This document shows, piece after piece, positions 1 to 5,855 of a stretch of 11,875 bases of DNA. The first letter of the stretch is position 1; each line of letters starts with the position of its first letter. Under the pieces are notes generated by a model. It ran no database searches. It was not told the DNA's origin and saw nothing but the letters and a program-made list of their open reading frames with translations. The DNA comes from an uncultured Lachnospiraceae bacterium (GTDB lineage Bacteria > Bacillota_A > Clostridia > Lachnospirales > Lachnospiraceae). The DNA lies in assembly GCA_902795715.1 (NCBI GenBank), contig CADBME010000438.1:1-11875 (forward strand). The letters are read 5' to 3'. Position numbers and translations under genes: made by a program.

Positions 1-1326
1 CAGTTCGGCGGACAGACACCCCTCAACCTTGCAGCGGAGCTGGAGAAAAACGGTGTCAAGATTCTGGGAACTTCCCCGGCCGTTATCGACCTGGCTGAAG
101 ACCGTGACAATTTCCGGGCTATGATGGAGAAACTGGAAATCCCCATGCCGGAATCCGGAATGGCGGTCAACGTGGAGGAAGCCCTGGCCATCGCCCATGA
201 AATCGGTTATCCTCTCATGGTACGTCCCTCCTATGTACTGGGCGGACGTGGAATGGAAGTGGTTTATGACGATGAGATGATGGCGGACTATATGGCGGCA
301 GCTGTAGGTGTCACACCCGACCGCCCCATCCTGATCGACCGTTTCCTCATGAACGCCATGGAATGCGAAGCCGATGCCATCAGTGACGGAAAGCACGCAT
401 TCGTACCGGCGGTTATGGAACACATTGAGCTGGCCGGTGTACACTCCGGTGACTCTGCATGTATCATACCTTCCAAACACATTTCCCAGAAACATCTGGC
501 TACCATCCGTGACTACACCAGAAGAATCGCCGAGGAAATGAACGTTGTCGGACTGATGAACATGCAGTATGCCATCGAAAACGATACGGTCTATGTCCTG
601 GAAGCCAACCCCAGAGCATCCAGAACCGTACCCCTGGTATCCAAGGTCTGCAACATCCGCATGGTACCTATTGCCACGGATATCATAACATCAGAACTCA
701 CGGGACGGAAATCCCCTGTAGCCGACTTCAAGGAACAGAACATCCCCTATTACGGAGTCAAGGAAGCTGTATTCCCCTTCAACATGTTCCAGGAAGTTGA
801 TCCTCTGCTTGGACCGGAAATGCGTTCCACCGGAGAAGTACTGGGAATAGCCCGGTCGGCCGGAGAAGCCTTCTACAAAGCCGAAGAAGGAGCCCAGTCC
901 AAACTTCCCCTCAAGGGAGCCGCCCTGATTACCGTAAAACGAGGAGACAAACCCGAAGCCATCGAAGTGGCCCAGAGCCTCTACAAAGACGGCTTCAAGA
1001 TCTATGCAACCGGAAGAACCTGCCAGCGCATCAACGAAGCAGGCATCCCCGCCGAGCATATCAACAAAGCCTTCGAAGGACGTCCCAATGTACGTGACCT
1101 GATCGTCAACGGAACCGTCCAGGTGGTGGTCAACACACCATCCGGCAAAGAAAGCAAGACCGACGACTCTTACGTTCGGAAGAGCGCCATCAAGGCCAAA
1201 GTACCCTATATGACTACCATGGCAGCCGCCAGAGCCGCAGCAGAAGGAATCCACTACATGAACACCCACCGGGATCATGAAGTGAAATCCCTCCAGCAAT
1301 GGCACAGCGAGATTACCGATAAATAA
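1..1326 (+). CDS. carB: Carbamoyl-phosphate synthase large subunit, C-terminal part (5' end outside window)
   Basis: CarB makes carbamoyl phosphate from bicarbonate, ATP and glutamine-derived ammonia for pyrimidine and arginine synthesis, working in the cytoplasm with CarA. The reading frame is open from base 1, so the gene begins upstream. About 441 of an expected ~1,070 residues are visible. The first residues (QFGGQTPLNLA) match the start of the second half of CarB. Then comes the second ATP-grasp domain: GTSP, the VRPSYVLGGRGME stretch and the metal/ATP-binding segment VLEANPRASRTVPLVSK. The last ~130 residues are the MGS-like allosteric domain (KIYATGRTCQRINEAGI, then VVNTPSGKESKTDDSYVRK), the effector-binding region of the family. 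The frame ends intact at TAA 1324-1326, three bases before a long inverted repeat. The neighbour rqcH is convergent. ATG codons at 121 and 124 are internal methionines, not the start. Identification is near certain. Confidence 0.97.
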   Translation, partial: QFGGQTPLNLAAELEKNGVKILGTSPAVIDLAEDRDNFRAMMEKLEIPMPESGMAVNVEEALAIAHEIGYPLMVRPSYVLGGRGMEVVYDDEMMADYMAAAVGVTPDRPILIDRFLMNAMECEADAISDGKHAFVPAVMEHIELAGVHSGDSACIIPSKHISQKHLATIRDYTRRIAEEMNVVGLMNMQYAIENDTVYVLEANPRASRTVPLVSKVCNIRMVPIATDIITSELTGRKSPVADFKEQNIPYYGVKEAVFPFNMFQEVDPLLGPEMRSTGEVLGIARSAGEAFYKAEEGAQSKLPLKGAALITVKRGDKPEAIEVAQSLYKDGFKIYATGRTCQRINEAGIPAEHINKAFEGRPNVRDLIVNGTVQVVVNTPSGKESKTDDSYVRKSAIKAKVPYMTTMAAARAAAEGIHYMNTHRDHEVKSLQQWHSEITDK

Positions 1327-1329
1327 ATA

Positions 1330-1417
1330 AGTGGGACAGTGGGGACGTTTCATATCGTCCCACATTGTTAAAACTGATACAATGTGGGACGATATGAAAC
1401 GTCCCCACTGTCCCACT
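1330..1417. repeat. REPIN-like long inverted repeat, copy 1 (carB/rqcH convergent junction)
   Basis: A perfect 39-bp inverted repeat: 1330-1368 pairs with 1379-1417 around a 10-nt loop (TAAAACTGAT). Each arm begins AGTGGGACAGTGGGGACG and is itself an imperfect smaller palindrome, because GTGGGAC (1331-1337) is complementary to GTCCCAC (1357-1363). The DNA or RNA could therefore fold as one long hairpin or two short ones, the arrangement expected of paired REP sequences. The right end overlaps the rqcH stop codon (TAG, read on the minus strand at 1418-1416), and the left end starts three bases after the carB stop. Beyond the hairpin on the minus strand the sequence is U-rich but interrupted (TATTTATTTATC), so it may help end rqcH transcription. 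No transposase is nearby. A related copy lies at 4854-4941. Confidence 0.93.
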
Positions 1418-3236
1418 ATTCCTGGATCTCCTGAATCCCACTGATATCCGGTTCGATGCTCATGGACCAGTTCTGATGATAGATCACGTAGCCGGGTACG
1501 GCATGGGGAGGTTTCTTCAGCTGCCGTCTTTCGGTGTAGTCCACTTCTACCTTGGGGGCATCTTTGCCCTTGGAGTAATAGGCGGCCAGGCGGGCGGCTT
1601 CTTCGTAGGTGGAGTCGGGCAGCTGGTCGGCGGTTCCCAGTTTTACGATTACGTGGGAGCCGGCCATTTTTTTTGCGTGAAACCACATGTCTTTGCCGTT
1701 GGCAAATTTGAAGGAGAGTTCATCGTTCTGGTAATTGTTTTTTCCGACATAGATATGGAAGCCATCGGAAGAGATGTAATGTAAAGGCTTGCTTTTGGCA
1801 GCCTTTTTTTTCTTGCCGGATGCTCCTCTGCTTTTCATGTATCCGTAGTCGATCAGCTCCTGCCGGATCATGGCCAGGTCTTCTTCACTTCTGGCCATAT
1901 CCAGGGAATTGCCGATGGATTCCAGGTGGGAGAGAGCCTGGCCTGTTTCTTCTATCAGGCCGGTCAGGGCTTCGTAGGTCCTCTTTAACTTTCCGTAGCG
2001 GTCAAAGTAATTTTTGGCATTCTCCATGGCGGTCAAGGTCGGGTCCAGGGGAATGGTGATTTCCTTGCCGTCGTAATAATTGACACAGGTAAGCTCTTTG
2101 GCCCCCGGCTGGGCACTGTATCCGTATGTGTGGAGCATTTCCCCCCGAATTCGGTAAAGCTCTCTCTTGTCTGTATCCGCCAGCTGCCTCTGCTGGAGAT
2201 CGTATTTTCTGGCGGTCCGTTCCAGGGCTGTCTGCAGAATGTGACGGAGATCGGCTGATTTCTGCCGGATCCTGGTGATGGTCTCTCTTTCCGCATAGAA
2301 GGAATCCAGAACCTGGGAAATGCTTTCGAATTCCCTGCAGGTCATGTTCCTGTAAATGGTCAAGGGGAAGGAAGCAAATTCCAGGGGCACCTTGCCTTCA
2401 TAGACGATATTAGGTACAAATTTATGATCGGCTATGTCATCCCGGAGCCTGACCAGCTCCTGGTAGAGCCTTGTCCTGTCATTTACACCCTGATTGGGCT
2501 CGTAGGCAAAGCACGGATCACCGGCGACAGGCAGATTCCCTGTCCTATCCAAGCCTTCCGTCAGGGAAGCCACCGGCCTGCTTCCATCCAAACCGGCCCT
2601 TTCACAGATTTCATTGGCAAATAAAGGACTGATACCGGAGATGGATTGATAAACCGCCTTCTGTATGGACAGAGCTTTCTTTAAAAATGTATCCTCAAAC
2701 CATTCCTGGCTGATTTCCGAAAGGGCAATCTTACCCTGACCCGGGGGGCTGACGTAGGCCCGACCCGGCAGTACTTCCCGGACGGAACTGATCTGGGCCG
2801 AGATATGTTTGATGCTGTCGATAATGGTCCCATCCTGATCAAGGAAAATAATATTGCTGTGCTTGCCCATGATTTCCGTGACCAGCTTCTTGGTGCACAG
2901 ATCCCCCATCTCATCGCGGTGTTCGATTGTCATTTCCACGATACGCTCCATACCGGGCTGATGGATGGCCAGGATTTTGCCATTGCTGATATGCTTGCGC
3001 AGAAGCATACAGAAATTAGGGGCTGTCAGGGGATTCTTTTTCCCCTCCTCGATAAAGCGGATCAGGGGCAGACTGGCCCCTGCGCATAGCTGGAGACGGA
3101 AGGTTTCTTTTTGATTCTTAACGACAAGAAGAAGCTCATCCGCTTCCGGCTGATAGATTTTTGTAATACGCCCGCCGGTCAGCAGGCGCTGCATATCCCA
3201 TACCACATTGGCCAGGACAATACCATCAAATGCCAT
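1416..3236 (-). CDS. rqcH: RqcH/NFACT-family ribosome quality-control factor (fibronectin-binding A-like)
   Basis: RqcH binds the obstructed 50S subunit-peptidyl-tRNA complex and recruits Ala-tRNA to add C-terminal alanine tails that mark stalled peptides for degradation. The family was formerly annotated as fibronectin-binding protein. The product is 606 residues, slightly longer than the B. subtilis protein (about 570). It has the NFACT-N domain from the typical start MAFDGIVLANVV, a helix-hairpin-helix-like segment around residues 195-230, a charged coiled-coil middle (about 270-480) and a clear C-terminal NFACT-R domain from about 486 (YVGKNNYQND, WFHAKKMAGSHVIVK). The start at 3236 is chosen because GGAGG (3250-3246) lies 9 nt upstream; an in-frame ATG at 3329 would add 31 atypical residues and lacks that support. 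Residues 97-98 are Glu-Arg where B. subtilis RqcH has Asp-Arg. The gene is convergent with carB and divergent from folC. Confidence 0.93.
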   Translation of the reverse strand: MAFDGIVLANVVWDMQRLLTGGRITKIYQPEADELLLVVKNQKETFRLQLCAGASLPLIRFIEEGKKNPLTAPNFCMLLRKHISNGKILAIHQPGMERIVEMTIEHRDEMGDLCTKKLVTEIMGKHSNIIFLDQDGTIIDSIKHISAQISSVREVLPGRAYVSPPGQGKIALSEISQEWFEDTFLKKALSIQKAVYQSISGISPLFANEICERAGLDGSRPVASLTEGLDRTGNLPVAGDPCFAYEPNQGVNDRTRLYQELVRLRDDIADHKFVPNIVYEGKVPLEFASFPLTIYRNMTCREFESISQVLDSFYAERETITRIRQKSADLRHILQTALERTARKYDLQQRQLADTDKRELYRIRGEMLHTYGYSAQPGAKELTCVNYYDGKEITIPLDPTLTAMENAKNYFDRYGKLKRTYEALTGLIEETGQALSHLESIGNSLDMARSEEDLAMIRQELIDYGYMKSRGASGKKKKAAKSKPLHYISSDGFHIYVGKNNYQNDELSFKFANGKDMWFHAKKMAGSHVIVKLGTADQLPDSTYEEAARLAAYYSKGKDAPKVEVDYTERRQLKKPPHAVPGYVIYHQNWSMSIEPDISGIQEIQE

Positions 3237-3245
3237 AATATATAA

Positions 3246-3250
3246 CCTCC
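3246..3250 (-). promoter_or_regulatory. Ribosome binding site deciding the rqcH start
   Basis: On the minus strand this reads GGAGG, a full Shine-Dalgarno core, 9 nt before the ATG at 3236. It decides between this start, which gives the family-typical N terminus MAFDGIV, and the longer in-frame ATG at 3329. Confidence 0.85.
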
Positions 3251-3254
3251 AAAA

Positions 3255-3270
3255 GAGACCTTCTGGTCTC
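3255..3270 (-). promoter_or_regulatory. Small hairpin in the rqcH leader
   Basis: GAGACC and GGTCTC form a perfect 6-bp stem with a 4-nt loop. On the minus strand it is followed by TTTT and then the GGAGG of rqcH. It would sit in the 5' leader downstream of the proposed rqcH promoter. It could be a weak attenuator or a leader-stabilising stem, but it is too short to assign a role. Confidence 0.4.
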
Positions 3271-3338
3271 ATCTGATTTTTCTGATTCTCATTTTTGCTG
3301 ACAAAATCTGAACCATCTCGATCTGTCATAACTAAAAC

Positions 3339-3367
3339 AGTATACTAAAAAATATCCTGCACATCAA
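3339..3367 (-). promoter_or_regulatory. Candidate sigma-A promoter for rqcH
   Basis: Read on the minus strand, TTGATG (3367-3362) is the -35 box and TATACT (3344-3339) the -10 box, with exactly 17 nt between them. The boxes match the consensus at 4/6 and 5/6 positions. Transcription would start near 3332, giving a leader of about 95 nt that carries the small hairpin at 3255-3270. The call rests on consensus and spacing only. Confidence 0.5.
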
Positions 3368-3411
3368 GACACATCGAGTATGGCTAAGAAGACTCCCGTC
3401 ACTTGCCGCCC

Positions 3412-3440
3412 TTTACATTTTCACAAAAAAAAGATAAGAT
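3412..3440 (+). promoter_or_regulatory. Candidate sigma-A promoter for folC
   Basis: TTTACA (3412-3417) and TAAGAT (3435-3440) are separated by 17 nt, matching the -35 and -10 consensus at 5/6 and 4/6 positions. This would start a leader of about 90 nt before folC. Within that leader, GGGAATTTCCC (3454-3464) is a near-palindrome and could be a protein-binding site. The 301-nt divergent region 3237-3537 otherwise holds only the rqcH promoter and leader described separately; I see no convincing small gene or riboswitch in it. Confidence 0.42.
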
Positions 3441-3514
3441 GCATCAAAGGAGAGGGAATTTCCCGTTTCCATTTTCAAAAATCTGACTAAAAAATGAAAA
3501 AGAGTTCTCACCCA

Positions 3515-3531
3515 TCTGATATCAGAAAGGA
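3515..3531 (+). promoter_or_regulatory. 12-bp palindrome overlapping the folC ribosome binding site
   Basis: TCTGATATCAGA (3515-3526) is a perfect 12-bp palindrome. It runs straight into the Shine-Dalgarno sequence AGAAAGGA (3524-3531), which is 6 nt from the folC ATG at 3538. The ribosome binding site supports that start. Whether the dyad is an operator or a chance palindrome cannot be decided from one copy. Confidence 0.45.
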
Positions 3532-3537
3532 TTCAGG

Positions 3538-4854
3538 ATGAATTATAAAGACAAGGTAAATGAATTATCCCAAAGGGGCAGCCTTCCCGGATTGGATGCC
3601 ATAAGAAGTCTCCTTGATGAACTGGGAAATCCCCATGAAAAGGTGAAGATCATCCATGTTGCGGGAACCAATGGCAAGGGTTCCGTCTGTGCATTTATGG
3701 CCTCTGTTATACAGGAAGCCGGATACCGGGTCGGACGATACCTGTCCCCGGTCATCCTTTCTTACGAAGAGAAATTCCAGATTAACGGAGTGTTTATAGA
3801 TCCCTGCTTATTGCAGAAACTATTTGACCGGGTTATGGAAGCGGATGAAAAAAGCATAAGGAAGGGGGAAAGACCGGCGACTCTCTTTGAAGTGGAGACG
3901 GCAATCGCTTTCCTCTACTTTGCCGAAGCAAAAGCAGACTTTGCCCTGGTCGAATGCGGTATGGGAGGACTTGAAGACGCAACCAATGTAATCCAAAGCC
4001 CCCTTCTTTCCATCATTACATCCATAAGCTTTGACCATATGCAGTTCCTGGGAGAGACTCTGCCCCAAATTGCCGGACAAAAAGCCGGCATCATCAAAGA
4101 CGGATGCCCGGTCGTCCTTCAGGAAAATCCCCCACAGGTTATCCGGGTAATAAGTGAAGAGGCCAGGGCCCATCAGGCCTCCCTGACCCTGATCAAGCCG
4201 GAAGACTATCAGGTCATCCGGGAGCGCTTTGACGGAAACACATTCCGCTTTGGGGGAGTCGACTATGAAATAGGCCTTCCCGGAAGGCACCAGATCTCCA
4301 ACGCTGTAACAGCCGTCGCCGCCCTGCAGATTTTATTTGAAAGAATACAAAAACCTGAAAGAAAACCGGAATCTGAAGGAATAGCAAAATCTGAAAATAA
4401 GACGGCCAAAGGAGAAGAACATGGATATATAGAAACAATCCGAACCGGCCTGAAAAAGACCCGCTGGCCCGGAAGACTGGAGATCATAGACCGCCATCCC
4501 CTGACTTACCGGGACGGAGCCCACAACGCAGACGGGGCCGCTGTACTGGCCCGCTTTGTGGAAAAACATTTTACAAATAGAAGAATCATCTATATAATGG
4601 GAATATTGAGTGACAAAGAATATGAAAAGATGGTGGAAAGCCTGATTCCATCCGCCGACTCTTTCTATGTGTTCACCCCGGCAAACAGCAGAGGCCTGGC
4701 AGGGGAAAAACTGGCCGCCGTCATCGAAGGACTCGGAAAAAAGGCAGTCCTTGCATCCAACGTCGGAGAAGCCCTGCAAGCAGCAAAAGCAGCAGCCGGG
4801 CCCCGGGATGTTTTGATTGTGTGCGGGTCCCTTTCTTTTATGCAGGAAATGTAA
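3538..4854 (+). CDS. folC: Folylpolyglutamate synthase / dihydrofolate synthase family ligase
   Basis: FolC is a Mur-ligase-like ATP-dependent cytoplasmic enzyme that adds glutamate to folates and, in many bacteria, to dihydropteroate to make dihydrofolate. The product is 438 residues, normal for the family. The P-loop is GTNGKGS (43-49), followed by LSPVILSYEEKFQING (the usual SPH motif here has Val instead of His), a GGLEDATN segment (143-150), SISFDHMQFLG (162-172), KAGIIK (182-187), GRHQISNAVTAVAAL (249-263) and DGAHNADGA (326-334). A Lys/Glu-rich low-complexity stretch at about 271-294 lies between the central and C-terminal domains and looks like a family-variable linker insertion. The stop TAA (4852-4854) touches the second long inverted repeat. 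The next gene, folB-folK, acts upstream in the same pathway, so the pair is probably one operon. Whether the enzyme also has dihydrofolate synthase activity cannot be told from sequence. Confidence 0.95.
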   Translation: MNYKDKVNELSQRGSLPGLDAIRSLLDELGNPHEKVKIIHVAGTNGKGSVCAFMASVIQEAGYRVGRYLSPVILSYEEKFQINGVFIDPCLLQKLFDRVMEADEKSIRKGERPATLFEVETAIAFLYFAEAKADFALVECGMGGLEDATNVIQSPLLSIITSISFDHMQFLGETLPQIAGQKAGIIKDGCPVVLQENPPQVIRVISEEARAHQASLTLIKPEDYQVIRERFDGNTFRFGGVDYEIGLPGRHQISNAVTAVAALQILFERIQKPERKPESEGIAKSENKTAKGEEHGYIETIRTGLKKTRWPGRLEIIDRHPLTYRDGAHNADGAAVLARFVEKHFTNRRIIYIMGILSDKEYEKMVESLIPSADSFYVFTPANSRGLAGEKLAAVIEGLGKKAVLASNVGEALQAAKAAAGPRDVLIVCGSLSFMQEM

Positions 4855-4941
4855 GTGGGACAATGGGGACGTTTCATTTTGTCCCACTTAGTTAAATAAT
4901 CTACAATGTGGGACAAAATGAAACGTCCCCATTGTCCCACT
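4854..4941. repeat. REPIN-like long inverted repeat, copy 2 (between folC and folB-folK)
   Basis: A perfect 34-bp inverted repeat, 4854-4887 against 4908-4941, with a 20-nt centre that can add a few more pairs. It is the same element as 1330-1417 (AGTGGGACAATGGGGACG at the left end). Three arm positions differ between copies, and each change is matched by the complementary change in the opposite arm, so pairing stays perfect in both. The first A belongs to the folC TAA stop, and the folB-folK ribosome binding site starts directly after the repeat. A transcript running from folC into folB-folK would carry a very stable hairpin between the two genes. No T-tract follows it on the plus strand, so a standard intrinsic terminator is not indicated. 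Confidence 0.93.
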
Positions 4942-4946
4942 GAGGG
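4942..4946 (+). promoter_or_regulatory. Ribosome binding site deciding the folB-folK start
   Basis: GAGGG lies 7 nt before the ATG at 4954 and one base after the end of the inverted repeat. It selects 4954 over an in-frame ATG at 4906, which would make the right arm of the repeat coding and add 16 residues that have nothing to do with FolB. Confidence 0.8.
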
Positions 4947-4953
4947 TTTAGCT

Positions 4954-5781
4954 ATGGATATCATACATATTTGTGATCTTGAAATATTTGCCAATCATGG
5001 AGTGGCGGAAGAGGAGAGGGTTCTGGGCCAGAAGTTTCTGGTGGATGTCCGTATCTTCCTGGATGCCGGGGAGGCCGGGAGGAAGGATGATCTGTCTCTG
5101 ACGGTGAATTACGGTCAGGTCTGCCGTTTTCTTGAGAAGAGGATGAAGGATCGTGATGATCTTCTGCTTGAGACGGTTGCAGCCAGGCTGGCGGAGGATC
5201 TTTTGCTTGACTTTCCTCTGATAGATAAAGTGGTTCTTGAGGTTCGCAAGCCCTGGGCTCCTATTCGTATGCCTGTGTCTTATGCTTCGGTTTCCGTGAC
5301 CAGGGCCTGGCATAAAGCTTACCTGGGTGTGGGTTCTAATCTGGGAGACCGGGAGGCTTTTCTGGCTATGGCTGAAAAGGCCTTATGTGATTTGCCCGGG
5401 GTTCGGGCTTTTCGTAAGGCGCCGCTGATCGAGACGGATCCGGTGGGATATACGGATCAACCTGATTTTTTGAATACGGTTTTTGAAGTGGAGACTTTTT
5501 ATTCGCCTAAGACTCTTTTTTGCCATATGATGGATATCGAAAACCGGGCAGGGCGTAAGAGAGAGATCCACTGGGGGCCGAGGACCCTTGACCTTGATCT
5601 TCTTCTTTATGATGATCTGGTTACGGAGGATCCGGATCTGGTTCTTCCCCATCCGGCTATGCACGAGAGGGCTTTTGTACTGGAACCTCTCTGTCAGCTG
5701 AATCCGTGGGGAGTCCATCCTCTGTACAGGAAAAGATTTGCTGATTTTCTTGCTGAGATCAATAGTACAATCAAAAAATAG
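4954..5781 (+). CDS. folBK: Fused dihydroneopterin aldolase / HPPK (FolB-FolK)
   Basis: A bifunctional cytoplasmic folate enzyme of 275 residues. The N-terminal FolB part (about 1-118) cleaves 7,8-dihydroneopterin to 6-hydroxymethyl-7,8-dihydropterin. The C-terminal FolK part (about 121-275) pyrophosphorylates that product with ATP. In FolB, E21 and K99 fall at the spacing (78) of the catalytic Glu22 and Lys100 of S. aureus FolB, and the NYGQVCRFLE and EVRKPWAPI segments are typical. In FolK, GSNLGDR (127-133), GPRTLDLDLLLYDD (208-221, with Mg-binding Asp213 and Asp215) and PHPAMHERAFVLEPL (232-246) are intact. The fusion joins two consecutive steps, and the product then needs FolP, which is not in this window. 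Glu codons are mostly GAG, unlike folC just upstream. The stop TAG (5779-5781) overlaps the first base of a small palindrome. Confidence 0.95.
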   Translation: MDIIHICDLEIFANHGVAEEERVLGQKFLVDVRIFLDAGEAGRKDDLSLTVNYGQVCRFLEKRMKDRDDLLLETVAARLAEDLLLDFPLIDKVVLEVRKPWAPIRMPVSYASVSVTRAWHKAYLGVGSNLGDREAFLAMAEKALCDLPGVRAFRKAPLIETDPVGYTDQPDFLNTVFEVETFYSPKTLFCHMMDIENRAGRKREIHWGPRTLDLDLLLYDDLVTEDPDLVLPHPAMHERAFVLEPLCQLNPWGVHPLYRKRFADFLAEINSTIKK

Positions 5782-5799
5782 TAAATACATGGTATTTAC
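5781..5799. repeat. 8-bp palindrome between folB-folK and pheA
   Basis: GTAAATAC and GTATTTAC are perfect reverse complements separated by ATG. The AT-rich 8-bp dyad starts at the last base of the folB-folK stop codon and overlaps the candidate -35 box of pheA (5795-5800). It could be an operator for a dimeric regulator. It is too AT-rich to make a strong terminator stem and has no adjacent T-run. Confidence 0.6.
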
Positions 5800-5822
5800 A
5801 TATTGATAAAGTTCGTTTTAAT
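5795..5822 (+). promoter_or_regulatory. Candidate sigma-A promoter for pheA
   Basis: TTTACA (5795-5800) and TTTAAT (5817-5822), each 5/6 to consensus, are separated by 16 nt. The region is strongly AT-rich and lies 34-61 nt before pheA. A near-direct repeat, GTTCGTTTT at 5811-5819 and 5824-5832, lies over and just after the -10 box. The pheA ribosome binding site is AAGGA at 5843-5847, 8 nt before the ATG. This is a weak prediction. Confidence 0.35.
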
Positions 5823-5855
5823 TGTTCGTTTTTATATTTTATAAGGAAATAATAC

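Noticed and set aside
1330..1417. Simple bidirectional rho-independent terminator
   Set aside because: The stem is far longer than needed, it has a near-identical relative at a co-directional junction, and no clean T-tract follows on the plus strand. A terminator role on the minus strand remains possible.
691..1686. 331-codon minus-strand open frame across carB
   Set aside because: It is antisense to clear carB and rqcH coding sequence and runs through the inverted repeat. Its product is low-complexity Gly/Arg-rich with no recognisable motif.
3237..3329. Longer rqcH start at 3329
   Set aside because: The added 31 residues are not typical of the family. The ATG at 3236 has GGAGG at 9 nt and gives the standard MAFDG N terminus, and the proposed promoter would start transcription at about the longer start.
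3380..3490. 36-residue open frame in the rqcH-folC gap
   Set aside because: There is no ribosome binding site before its ATG, and the candidate folC promoter lies inside it.
3511..3522. CCCATCTGATAT shared with the ppk1-end palindrome (11851-11862)
   Set aside because: A few shared 12-mers are expected by chance in 12 kb, and the surrounding sequence does not align.
3400..3537. Tetrahydrofolate riboswitch upstream of folC
   Set aside because: I looked for the conserved THF riboswitch core and pairing pattern and found only AT-rich sequence with short dyads.
4333..4887. 184-codon minus-strand open frame opposite folC
   Set aside because: It is antisense to conserved FolC motifs, Phe/Ser/Cys-rich, and crosses into the repeat.
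4906..4953. Longer folB-folK start at the ATG at 4906
   Set aside because: It would translate the right arm of the inverted repeat (MWDKMKRPHCPT). The same peptide-like frame occurs in the arm of copy 1, so it is repeat sequence, and a good ribosome binding site supports 4954.
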